NCBI GenBank assembly: GCA_002591745.1
Contig: PDLQ01000006.1
Coordinates: 124,001 to 188,000, forward strand
Direction: 5' to 3'
Length of the DNA stretch: 64,000 bases
Source: Lewinellaceae bacterium SD302
GTDB taxonomy: Bacteria; Bacteroidota; Bacteroidia; Chitinophagales; Saprospiraceae
Under the pieces are notes generated by a model that worked only from the letters and a program-made list of their open reading frames with translations, searched no databases and was not told the origin of the DNA. This document shows, piece by piece, positions 45,013 through 52,680 of the stretch (within the stretch, counting starts at the first letter, position 1; each line of letters opens with the position of its first letter). Made by a program: the position numbers and the translations under genes.

Positions 45013-46090
45013 TCAGCCACATTTTATAAAAGTCAGAGTTAAGGTACTTTTGGATGTCATTATGTTTAGAGAATTCGGAATAGTAGAAATCAATATCTCG
45101 GAATGACAAGTCAAATAAAGACAAGAAATCTTTGTACTCTTTCGATTTCAACCTTCCGAAGTCTACCATTTCATTGTACAAATCCGCCCCTCTGGGAGTT
45201 AGGAAATTGTAGATGTTTTTGGAAAACACGTTTAGCTTTTCAAATCGTAAGAACTGATCTGCAAAACGCCCGGCTAGTTCGTGACTTTCTTGCTCACTCA
45301 AATGGGCACTACGGATTATTTTTTCAAATACTCTGATTCTTTCAATTACGGTGAAGAGTCCATGATAAGCGGACATCAGAGAACGGTAATCCACGTTTCC
45401 GCCGTTCACTTCATTCATTTGCACTTCATCAGGGTTACAGGTAAAAAAGTCGGCTTTGTTATGTAAGTGAAGATTTAATAGATTATGTCCACCTTGATGT
45501 ATCAATTCTTCAACAAAGTAAATCCGGTTGATTTCGTCAACCACCCAGAAGGATAAAAAACCTTGAAATGATTTAGTGACGAAGTTGATTATCTTGGGAT
45601 TGTCGTGAATAAAAATAAGCTTATTGCTTAAATTTATGTGTTCAAAAGTAGCCGGAACGGTTTCCTTTATCAATTCCAGTGCAGAGTTGAATGCATCGAA
45701 TTTATACTCAGCGAGTGAGAAATCAGGATGCTCATTACTAATATGGCCACGGTATATTTCGTAAAAAAATGGCCTTACGTAGTCTGGGATTTCCAACAGC
45801 AGTTTTATGCCTCCAAACTCAGTGGACTGTGTGGCAATATCACCGTCTAGAATGCATGCGAGATCTTTTTTTAAATCATTCGACTTATCAGTATTGTTGA
45901 AAAGGGCAAAAAGGAGGGGGTGCATAAAAAAAGCATCATCCTTGTCACTATATTTCTGATACAGCTCAGGCGCACTTTTTACTATTAAGACCCTGATCAC
46001 ATTACTTATACTGTGGATATTATTAGGAATATCACTCTTGTCTAATGAAAAATCTGATGATATTCGGATTGAAGTGTCATTTGATGTCAT
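44999..46090 (-). CDS. HExxH-family peptide-modification enzyme, HQGGH variant
   Basis: A 363-residue cytoplasmic protein. I recognise the general pattern of the HExxH putative peptide-modification family, some members of which are 2-oxoglutarate-dependent beta-hydroxylases of RiPP precursors. Here the motif is EELIHQGGHNLL (His198 and His202, with Gln in place of Glu). A downstream SAYHGLFTVIERI (His243) matches the third conserved His region. I start it at the ATG at 46090 because a longer frame, reaching a GTG at 46243, would translate through three strong hairpins. It directly follows the precursor gene and overlaps the amidohydrolase gene by 14 bp. The family assignment is from memory of the motif pattern, so chemistry is tentative. 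Confidence 0.7.
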   Translation of the reverse strand: MTSNDTSIRISSDFSLDKSDIPNNIHSISNVIRVLIVKSAPELYQKYSDKDDAFFMHPLLFALFNNTDKSNDLKKDLACILDGDIATQSTEFGGIKLLLEIPDYVRPFFYEIYRGHISNEHPDFSLAEYKFDAFNSALELIKETVPATFEHINLSNKLIFIHDNPKIINFVTKSFQGFLSFWVVDEINRIYFVEELIHQGGHNLLNLHLHNKADFFTCNPDEVQMNEVNGGNVDYRSLMSAYHGLFTVIERIRVFEKIIRSAHLSEQESHELAGRFADQFLRFEKLNVFSKNIYNFLTPRGADLYNEMVDFGRLKSKEYKDFLSLFDLSFRDIDFYYSEFSKHNDIQKYLNSDFYKMWLNEDI

Positions 46091-46110
46091 AGATATAATA
46101 TTCAATCCGA

Positions 46111-46234
46111 CTAAAGTTGTTAACTTTAGCCTTCGTCTATAGCTTATTCGTAAGTTGTAGTAATAGCAGGATGGCTGCTGTAACAGCCATCCTGCATCTT
46201 TAGGTGAATCACACGCTTCAACGTGTATTTCACC
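46111..46234 (-). promoter_or_regulatory. Three tandem hairpins between precursor gene and modification enzyme
   Basis: In transcript order: GGTGAA..ACACG with CGTGT..TTCACC (46203-46234); a perfect 12-bp stem GCAGGATGGCTG/CAGCCATCCTGC with a 6-nt loop (46166-46195); and a perfect 8-bp stem CTAAAGTT/AACTTTAG (46111-46129). None has a T-run. They could stabilise the precursor mRNA, attenuate downstream transcription, or mark an RNase site, so that more precursor than enzyme is made. Confidence 0.65.
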
Positions 46235-46252
46235 CATCTTCACTAGTAGTTA

Positions 46253-46408
46253 TTAGGGAGTAACAATTACTGTTGGAAGGGTGCCACCGTCGTAAATAAC
46301 ATCGTCGTGGCAGTCGTTGGAAGTACCTCCGGAAACTTGCTCGAGGAGAGCGTCAGTAGCTACCTCTTCGGCGAGGTTTTGGAGAGCTTCAAAAGAAAGC
46401 TTATTCAT
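46253..46408 (-). CDS. RiPP precursor peptide with double-glycine leader
   Basis: A 51-codon gene that a simple ORF search by length would miss. The peptide begins MNKLSFEALQNLAEEVATDA; the leader ends LLEQVSGG (Gly27-Gly28), the classic C39 cleavage site. The predicted 23-residue core starts TSNDCHDDVIYD and ends GGTLPTVIVTP. It has one Cys, four Asp, one His, one Asn and two Pro: suitable targets for beta-hydroxylation. A second Gly-Gly at 41-42 is a possible further cleavage site. Initial residues (MNKLSFEALQNL) resemble GG-leader natural-product precursors of Bacteroidota. It is first in a same-strand operon with modification enzyme, amidohydrolase, C39 transporter and adaptor. Confidence 0.85.
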   Translation of the reverse strand: MNKLSFEALQNLAEEVATDALLEQVSGGTSNDCHDDVIYDGGTLPTVIVTP

Positions 46409-46773
46409 AATTAAATAATTTAGAATATGGGTTAATAAAATCCCTAATCCGTCACGCGTCTAGGGCTCGTGCGGCATTAATAAATCAATGCGGTTCCTGA
46501 CGTTAGTCAATAAAGACTAACGCAAAGTCTGAGTATTTTCACCCCGATAAGATCAGAGCAAAAATGCTTTGTTCGTTAATTTAAGTGTTTGTAAAATCTG
46601 AAGTTAGTAACTTATTGCACCGAAGAACTCGGCGCTGTCGGAGTAAAGACTCTACGACGATATCTTATCGTATTAATTAGATAAGCGTAATTTGTAAATC
46701 TCATGTGAAGGTGTTGAATATTGGGATGTAGAGTATTACAGCCAAAAAAAAGAAGTCGCTGTAATGATTAAGA

Positions 46774-46804
46774 CAAATATAATACACTCGTTTGATACAG
46801 TCAA
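46774..46804 (-). promoter_or_regulatory. Candidate promoter of the RiPP-like operon
   Basis: On the minus strand TTG (46804-46802) is followed by a 20-bp spacer and TATATTTG (46781-46774), an exact -33/-7 match to the Bacteroidota consensus. Transcription would begin near 46767, leaving a leader of about 360 nt before the precursor ATG, unusually long and containing stem-loops. Confidence 0.5.
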
Positions 46805-46868
46805 CTATAAATCAAAAATTTTAACAGTATATATTTCCAATTACAGCATAGTCTAAAATAACAACATT

Positions 46869-47043
46869 AGAGTTGTTCGGACATAACTCATTGATAATCA
46901 GTGGGCCTTTTCTGAGCCGAATTACATTTCAAAAATCACAAAAATTCAAGTTGCTGATAATGAGAACGTTATAATTTTATAAAACTTCAATGCCACTCAT
47001 TGTAGATTCGCATAACTTACTGATAATCAATCCGAACAACTCT
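46869..47043. repeat. MITE-like element with 13-bp perfect terminal inverted repeats
   Basis: AGAGTTGTTCGGA (46869-46881) and TCCGAACAACTCT (47031-47043) are exact reverse complements; similarity extends outward (AACAT..AGAG on both). Inside, CATAACTCATTGATAATCA (46882-46900) is repeated directly as CATAACTTACTGATAATCA (47011-47029). The element is about 175 bp with no coding capacity. Non-autonomous transposon or binding-site array are both possible. Confidence 0.5.
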
Positions 47044-47261
47044 ATTATGTTAAGTAAGCTTTAGTTAGAGATTGTCTAGTGGTGGGGAAGAGGAGCGCTT
47101 GTAAGACCTACTTACTAATTTGGAATACAGTACTGGGGAATATACAGTACCAGGAAGAATTGCAAATTAGAGTTTGCCTTATCGTATGGTTATTTGAATT
47201 TTCTTCAAAGAGATGCATGGGCGCCTTACAATAAAGATTAATACACCAAAAGCCTATAATT

Positions 47262-47503
47262 TATATTATGTTAAGTAAAGTGCTCGAAATGCTCAGATCG
47301 CTTATTTTGACTTCAAAGTAGCAATGCTCGGTAATTTACCCATATCGTTCAATTGTCCTTGAGAGCATCGGCATCCTCTGGCCTTCGAATTAGACTTCAT
47401 GGCTACTAACGCCAGTATTAGTGAATCATCTTGAATGCATGCCTTCATATTTCTCCCCTACTCTTGTTGCAACTGCCAAATAAACACTACTTAACATAAT
47501 ATA
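47262..47503. repeat. Second inverted-repeat pair, 16-bp perfect arms
   Basis: TATATTATGTTAAGTA (47262-47277) and TACTTAACATAATATA (47488-47503) are exact reverse complements enclosing about 210 bp. A third copy of TATTATGTTAAGTA lies at 47043-47056, directly abutting the other element. The enclosed segment contains one TGCTACTTTG repeat copy (47314-47323). Confidence 0.5.
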
Positions 47504-47527
47504 TTTATTTGGGTCAGCCTTTTATAG

Positions 47528-48433
47528 CTATCCTTTCAGAAGGTTATACGTCCACTCTCCTTCATTTACCTCTCCAGTTATTGGATTGACGATCTTATAA
47601 TCTATCTCCACTATCGGTTGATGTGCGTTGTAAAATCCATTATATTCGATGACACCATTCATATCCGGCACAAACGGTTTTCCGTTGATTTTAAATCTGA
47701 TGTTATCTCGCTCTGGAACATAGCCAGGAACGACAAGCAGAAAGTGGACGGGGTCCCCCACCCTGGTCGTCTGCTCGACTGCATAGACACTGAAGGGTAA
47801 TCCAAAATTACAGTAGAGATCTTTACCACCTGCCAATTGAGCATAAAAGATGGTCATCTCATAAGTCAGTTGCACAAATTGCTGGTTCAATATCGCTAAT
47901 CTTACGCTCGTGCTCACGGAATCCAGCCCTGATGCCCGATCTTGCAAAATGGACCGGAAAGACTGAATACTCTTGGCGCAATCACTAATGTCTAACATTG
48001 ACTTGATCTGATGTTCCGAAATTCCGAATTCTCTGGACATAGCCTTCAAGCTCAAAGCAAAATTACTTTCGATCCCGAAAAGCTGGCGCTCCGCAAGGAT
48101 CTCTAAAGTCTGCAGCTCATCATCCGTTAGTTTCCTTTTTCCGTGCTGTTTCAAATAAATATCCGATTGCTTAAGGAACTTGCCCGCGATCTCATTCGTC
48201 TCTGTGATCATTGGTAAGACCGGCTGATACCTGGTCTTATGATCCACATCCAGTTCCCAGAGTAGTTGACTTAATGTGTACTCATTTTCTGTTTCAATCA
48301 ATTGCCGGTCACTTGCCAATACCTCCTGCAAAGTATTCAGTTCTGCCAATCGCTGCTCCTGCAGGCATTCTGTTCTGGAATACCAATAGCTGACCAGGGC
48401 GAGCATGCTCGCCAGGATAATATTACTTCTCAC
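47528..48433 (-). CDS. Membrane-anchored protein with possible GldM-like domain
   Basis: A 301-residue protein with one N-terminal hydrophobic segment (residues 4-17) then a soluble, mostly helical domain (20-195) and a strand-rich end. The C-terminal part (VGDPVHFLLVVPGYVPERDNIRFKINGKPF to EWTYNLLKG) recalls the second domain of gliding/T9SS protein GldM: an 'adopts-an-NGK' strand pattern ending in an EGEY-like strand. The likeness is weak and the length is much below that of GldM (about 500). Function is unknown. It lies between the RiPP-like region and a LytS/LytTR pair, in the same direction as both. Confidence 0.6.
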   Translation of the reverse strand: MRSNIILASMLALVSYWYSRTECLQEQRLAELNTLQEVLASDRQLIETENEYTLSQLLWELDVDHKTRYQPVLPMITETNEIAGKFLKQSDIYLKQHGKRKLTDDELQTLEILAERQLFGIESNFALSLKAMSREFGISEHQIKSMLDISDCAKSIQSFRSILQDRASGLDSVSTSVRLAILNQQFVQLTYEMTIFYAQLAGGKDLYCNFGLPFSVYAVEQTTRVGDPVHFLLVVPGYVPERDNIRFKINGKPFVPDMNGVIEYNGFYNAHQPIVEIDYKIVNPITGEVNEGEWTYNLLKG

Positions 48434-48527
48434 TTGTTTTCGTTTGCAGGAGGAATGCAGTGAAGAGGAAAAGTAACGGCTTACGCTATTTCAGGGCAAG
48501 CGGATTACTCAGTTATATCCATCAAAT

Positions 48528-49223
48528 CTAACCAAACAACCGCCCCACAACCACCTCTTTCCGCTGCCGGCTAACGGGCAATAACTTCCCGTTCACCTCC
48601 AATTGATTTCCTTCCAGGGCCGTCACCTTATCTACTGCTACTAAATAGGACTTATGAATTCTGATGAAACGGCTCTCAGGCAACTGCTCTTCCAGTAAAT
48701 GCATACGGGTGAGGACCAAATGGCGACCCTCGGCGGTATGTATACCCACGTATTCCCGGTAGCCTTCCAGATAGAGGATATCTTCAATGGGAATACGCAA
48801 TAGCCGACCATCCGTTTTCACCGTTATCGTTGTGGCAACTTCGGCAGGGTTCGTTGCTGCAGAAACTTTATTGCCTTTTGCCTTGCCGATCGCTCTTAAG
48901 AATCGCTCGTAGGAAAAGGGCTTAAGCAGATAATCGGCTACATCGAGCTCAAAAGCCTGGAGGGCGTAATCGGGGTAAGCGGTAGTAAGAATGGTTACGG
49001 GAGGGCGATTCAGGCTACGCAAGAGATTAAGGCCGCTTAGCCCGGGCATCTGTACGTCGAGTAGCAGAATATTCGGTGGTTTGCGCTGAAGAAGCTCAAT
49101 GGCCTCCACCGCCGTCTGAAAACGGGCCGACAATTCCAAATAAGGCGTCTGTCGGATGTAGTGCTCCAGTAGATCGAGAGCAAGTACTTCATCATCGATG
49201 GCTACGATACTCAGCTCATTCAT
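48528..49223 (-). CDS. LytTR-family response regulator
   Basis: A 231-residue regulator. The receiver domain (residues 4-118) has the acidic pair DDE near residue 11, phosphoacceptor Asp in LLLDVQMPG (Asp57), Thr in ILTTAYPDYA and Lys in YLLKPFSYERFL. The LytTR DNA-binding domain (about 130-230) has ILYLEGYREYVGIHT and RIHKSYLVAVDKVTALEGNQLEVNGKLLPVSR. It overlaps its kinase gene by 8 bp and acts as its partner. LytTR proteins bind direct repeats upstream of target genes; none was identified. Confidence 0.93.
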   Translation of the reverse strand: MNELSIVAIDDEVLALDLLEHYIRQTPYLELSARFQTAVEAIELLQRKPPNILLLDVQMPGLSGLNLLRSLNRPPVTILTTAYPDYALQAFELDVADYLLKPFSYERFLRAIGKAKGNKVSAATNPAEVATTITVKTDGRLLRIPIEDILYLEGYREYVGIHTAEGRHLVLTRMHLLEEQLPESRFIRIHKSYLVAVDKVTALEGNQLEVNGKLLPVSRQRKEVVVGRLFG

Positions 49224-50265
49224 GGTCGGCTATTTGAGTGGATTGGAGCGGCAAGCTTAATTCAAATTTATAAATTCCCCGCTTATCATTTTTTAATGTC
49301 TTCAAAGTAGCAGTGGGATGGCTCAAAGCCAGGCGTTGCCGGATATTTTCCAGTCCTACCCCACCCTGTTGGTCTTTTGAATTCTCGGCAGGATCGTAGG
49401 AATTCTCCCCCATAAAAATCAGTTGCCTTCCGTCAATGATCAATTCGAAATGGGCGTAAGCTGACTGATTGATAATGAAATCACCGTGTTTGAAAGCGTT
49501 CTCTACGAGTGGCAGCAGCAACAATGGCTCGATCGTGGTGTTTTGTGCGCTAACTGATGTCCGTAAATTAATATCGAGGGGAACTTCGCTTCTCAGTCGG
49601 AAGAGAGAAATATAACGTTCCAATTGCTCTACCTCCGCGCCAATACTCACCCCGTCCAGTTGCCCGTCGTAGGTAACGTAGCGCAAAAGGTCACTCAGCT
49701 GCAGAACAGTAGTTGCCGTGCGTGGGGAATTCATGCTGGCCAGACTGTAGACATTGTTCAATACATTAAACAGGAAGTGAGGGTTGATCTGACTCCGTAG
49801 CTGCTGTAATTCCGCTATCCGTCTTTCCTCCCGCAATTTCAACTGGGTCAACGCCGACTTGCGTCGCTGATCACTTAGCAAGAAGAGATAACTCAGGGAA
49901 AGGACCCCGAAATTGCTGGCCAGACTGGCCCAAAACAGATTAACCCGGCGATTGCCTTCGGCCAGGGGATTCAGTTCGCCCGGCAACCAGACGTTGTTCA
50001 ACCGAGTCCGTAATAGGGTCATCAGGCAAATGGTCAGAAATATCACCAGCCAGCATTTCCAATTGGACTCTGGCTTTTCGAAACGGCGTAACCACCACTG
50101 GTAGAAATAGAAAAGCGCGCCCAGTAAACCAGTGTTTAACAGTCCACGCAAGAGCGACAGGCGAAGGCCGGAATAAGGGACGTTTACCCCCAGATAGATG
50201 GCCAGTATACTTAACCACACGAAGATGTGCCAAGGCGGAATAGCATCAGATTGCTGGAGTTTCAA
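49216..50265 (-). CDS. LytS-type sensor histidine kinase
   Basis: A 349-residue inner-membrane kinase. Four hydrophobic segments (residues 13-135) are followed by a short coiled coil and the His_kinase domain with phosphoacceptor His in LRSQINPHFLFNVLNNV (about residue 163). The ATPase domain has LLLLPLVENAFKHGDF (N box) and GGVGLENIRQRL (G box). It has no large extracellular domain, so the signal may be sensed in the membrane. It overlaps the LytTR regulator gene at 48528 by 8 bp. A TGCTACTTTG repeat copy is embedded at 49303-49312. Confidence 0.93.
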   Translation of the reverse strand: MKLQQSDAIPPWHIFVWLSILAIYLGVNVPYSGLRLSLLRGLLNTGLLGALFYFYQWWLRRFEKPESNWKCWLVIFLTICLMTLLRTRLNNVWLPGELNPLAEGNRRVNLFWASLASNFGVLSLSYLFLLSDQRRKSALTQLKLREERRIAELQQLRSQINPHFLFNVLNNVYSLASMNSPRTATTVLQLSDLLRYVTYDGQLDGVSIGAEVEQLERYISLFRLRSEVPLDINLRTSVSAQNTTIEPLLLLPLVENAFKHGDFIINQSAYAHFELIIDGRQLIFMGENSYDPAENSKDQQGGVGLENIRQRLALSHPTATLKTLKNDKRGIYKFELSLPLQSTQIADHE

Positions 50266-50476
50266 CTACGAACTTTTTATGAAAGCTACGCAATTTACCC
50301 CCCTTAGGTAGAAAATCATCAACGAATGGCGGATTTGCTTCAACCAATGGTCGAGCTGCCTCCGATATACCACACATTGATCTTTTCCCACTATTGGTTG
50401 ATCGAAGTTTGGACCACTCATGACAAAGCAGATGTTTGCCAGCGTTAATCGCATCGATCACTTAAAAACCATACCG

Positions 50477-51235
50477 ATGAATACGCGATCTTTTTTCCAC
50501 TTCCTCACTTTTGCCCTGCTGATTAGTTTCAGTAGTAGCCTGCTACTGGCCTGCGAATCCCAGGAGACGGCCATTGACCCACCCGCTGAACTGACGCTCT
50601 CCGAAGAACAGGCCGTCACCATCCTTACCGCTTCCCTCGAAGCCGACGCCCAGGGGCTGGATGCCGCTACCGCCGAATCAGTTGACCTGGCCGAGTCGGC
50701 TAAATCCGCCGAAGCCGAAGCGGCAATCGAGTGCGGAATGCCATTCGACAGCAGCTATAACTTCACCCGCAACAATAGCCTGGTCGAGGCAGCCTACGAT
50801 GTTACCATCGGCTGGACGCCAGAATGTAATGGGCTGGGGTTGGTCCAGAGCATAAGCTATGAACGGAGCCTGGATGGTAGCTATACAACCCAGCGCATGA
50901 GCAGCAATGAAACCGGCAGCGCCAATTGGACCATCGACAATCTGACTGGTGGTGGCACCACTTACCTGATCAACGGTAATTACCAACGCCAGGGCAATCA
51001 GATCATCACGACCAACCGCACTACCCGGACCTTCGACTCAGTCATCGAGTTTACCGTTGAAAACCTGAACATCGATAAGGGCGACCGCCGCATCACCAGC
51101 GGACAGGCAGATTTCACCCTGGAAGGGACAAGCGGCGGCGGCAATGATTTCCTGCTCGAAGGTTCAATCGTATTCCTGGGGAGCGGCCAAGCCGTCATCA
51201 CCATTAACGGCAACCAATACACGGTTTCTTTTTAA
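50477..51235 (+). CDS. Lipoprotein of unknown function
   Basis: A 252-residue exported protein. I use the ATG at 50477 (MNTRSFFHFLTFALLISFSS, then LLLACESQ) because it gives a lipoprotein signal with Cys26; the longer frame from 50420 adds 19 unlikely residues. The segment after the signal is acidic and Ala-rich (EADAQGLDAATAESVDLAES). The rest is strand-rich with repeated 'TTQRMSSNETGSANW' and 'ITTNRTTRTFDSVIEF' type strands. No known domain or T9SS tail was recognised. It begins 212 bp after the divergent kinase gene. Confidence 0.75.
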   Translation: MNTRSFFHFLTFALLISFSSSLLLACESQETAIDPPAELTLSEEQAVTILTASLEADAQGLDAATAESVDLAESAKSAEAEAAIECGMPFDSSYNFTRNNSLVEAAYDVTIGWTPECNGLGLVQSISYERSLDGSYTTQRMSSNETGSANWTIDNLTGGGTTYLINGNYQRQGNQIITTNRTTRTFDSVIEFTVENLNIDKGDRRITSGQADFTLEGTSGGGNDFLLEGSIVFLGSGQAVITINGNQYTVSF

Positions 51236-51246
51236 TTATCAGCCCC

Positions 51247-52005
51247 ATGAACCTCGACATTCTTCTAACCAGCCCCGCCACCACCTGGGTGGCGGGGGCT
51301 GCTTTTGTTTACGGACGTTATGCCTTGCTGGCCGGGCTGGCTTTTTGGTGGTGCTATCGAAGAGGTGGCCGAATCACACTAACCAAGATTCAATCGGCGC
51401 CCCCTCGCAAGGCCAGGATCTGGGAAGAACTGCGCGAAAGTGCCGTTACAGCCCTGGTATTCGCTACTTTCGGTTTAGGACTGAAATGGCTTACCGACGC
51501 AGGGCATACTGCTATCTATAGTGACGTCTTTCAACACCCCTGGTGGTATTTAATCTGCTCATTCCTATTACTTGTAATTATTCACGATACCTATTTTTAT
51601 TTTCTACACCGTTGGTTTCATGCTTCTAGCTGGTGGCGTAAAATTCACGCTGTTCACCACCGCAGTCATAATCCAACGCCATTTGCCGCACTGGCCTTTC
51701 ATCCCCTGGAAGCAGTGCTGGAAGTAGCGATCATTCCCCTCGTCGTATTATGGTTGCCCGTACATCCAATAGTTCTGTTGGCCTTTGCCTCCTTTAGTTT
51801 GTTTTGGAACATCTACGGACACCTGGGATATGAGCTGATTCCATTTTGGGTTTTCAGAAGCAGAATCGGTCGCTACCTCAATTCAAGTACTCACCACAAT
51901 CTACATCATGCGGACGGTCGTCATAATTTTGGTCTGTATTTCAACTATTGGGATCGCTGGCTGGGCACGAATAGTGAATCGTATTTAAAGAAAGTTTCTT
52001 CTTAG
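51247..52005 (+). CDS. Sterol desaturase/fatty acid hydroxylase family protein
   Basis: A 252-residue integral membrane di-iron oxygenase-like protein. All three histidine clusters are present: HDTYFYFLHRWFH (about 117-129), HAVHHRSHNP (about 136-145) and HHNLHHADGRHNFG (about 218-231). Hydrophobic segments lie at 13-35, 60-80, 90-112 and 155-195. Such enzymes hydroxylate or desaturate lipids, such as carotenoids, fatty acids or sterols; the substrate cannot be decided. A strong GC-rich hairpin lies within codons 8-18. Confidence 0.88.
   Translation: MNLDILLTSPATTWVAGAAFVYGRYALLAGLAFWWCYRRGGRITLTKIQSAPPRKARIWEELRESAVTALVFATFGLGLKWLTDAGHTAIYSDVFQHPWWYLICSFLLLVIIHDTYFYFLHRWFHASSWWRKIHAVHHRSHNPTPFAALAFHPLEAVLEVAIIPLVVLWLPVHPIVLLAFASFSLFWNIYGHLGYELIPFWVFRSRIGRYLNSSTHHNLHHADGRHNFGLYFNYWDRWLGTNSESYLKKVSS
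51270..51301 (+). terminator. GC-rich hairpin inside the start of the desaturase-like gene
   Basis: CAGCCCCGCCACC (51270-51282) pairs with GGTGGCGGGGGCTG (51288-51301), one bulged G, ACCTG loop, followed by CTTTTGTTT. It begins 35 bp after the lipoprotein stop codon. It looks like an intrinsic terminator yet lies inside the next reading frame. Confidence 0.45.
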
Positions 52006-52116
52006 GGCAAAGCCACCCAAATGTCTGAGAGCCTTTTCATAACTTTCCTTGGTATTAAATTCCCCATGAGCGCAGGATTTCTTATCAAACCCAGTCAAAG
52101 AAGTATAAATTGATGT

Positions 52117-52671
52117 ATGCCCGAGATCAATGACCAGGATCTGATATCGAGCATGGCCCGTGGAGACACCCAGGCCATGAAAGCATTGTACGCCCGTCAC
52201 GCCGACAGAGTGTACAATACAGCTTTGGTCTACTTGCAAGTGCCTAATGATGCGGAAGAAGTTGCTCAGGACGTATTCACCAAGGCCTGGCGCTCGGCCG
52301 CAAAGTTTAAAGGCAATAGCCAGGTAAGTACTTGGTTATACCGAATCACGGTGAATACTGCGCTGTCCAAATTGAAGAAACGCAAACGCAAATCTTTCCT
52401 GGGCCTGGGAGAATTGACGAAAGAGCCGACCAATTTTTCTCATCCGGAAACCAAGCTTGAATTTGCGGAAGAACAGCAAACACTTTACGCCGCCATCTAT
52501 GGACTACCCGCCCGACAAAAAACTGCTTTCGTACTGAGCTACATTGAAAATTTACCCCGCCAGCAGGTAGCCGACGTAATGGCCATCAGCCTGAAAGCCG
52601 TGGAAAGTTTGCTGATCAGAAGCAAGAAGAGCCTGCGCGTTTCGTTGGCTGATTATAAACAAACGACTTAA
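52117..52671 (+). CDS. ECF-type RNA polymerase sigma factor
   Basis: A 184-residue sigma-70 family protein with only regions 2 and 4. Region 2 (about 25-95): ALYARHADRVYNTALVYL and DAEEVAQDVFTKAWRS (core-binding and -10 recognition). Region 4 (about 125-178): LPARQKTAFVLSYIENLPRQQVADVMAISLKAVESLLIRSKKSL. The following small membrane protein is a likely anti-sigma factor, so this unit probably senses an envelope signal and controls the operon that follows (ZraP-like, YHYH, SCO1). Spacing to the next gene is 9 bp. Confidence 0.93.
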   Translation: MPEINDQDLISSMARGDTQAMKALYARHADRVYNTALVYLQVPNDAEEVAQDVFTKAWRSAAKFKGNSQVSTWLYRITVNTALSKLKKRKRKSFLGLGELTKEPTNFSHPETKLEFAEEQQTLYAAIYGLPARQKTAFVLSYIENLPRQQVADVMAISLKAVESLLIRSKKSLRVSLADYKQTT

Positions 52672-52680
52672 GTACAAACA

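Larger units (their letters stand above)
46409..47527. other. 1.1-kb AT-rich non-coding region upstream of the RiPP-like operon
   Basis: No convincing gene was found on either strand and no second Gly-Gly leader peptide was seen. The region holds a candidate promoter (46774-46804), two stem-loops in the presumed leader (46637-46658; CTTATC/GATAAG at 46664-46684), two inverted-repeat pairs (46869-47043 and 47262-47503) and one TGCTACTTTG copy (47314-47323). It is clearly more AT-rich than its surroundings, which suggests acquired or rapidly changing DNA. Confidence 0.6.

Noticed and set aside
46091-46243. N-terminal 51-residue extension of the HQGGH enzyme
   Set aside because: It starts at GTG and translates three hairpins into low-quality sequence (WLLQQPSCYYYN); the ATG at 46090 is preferred.
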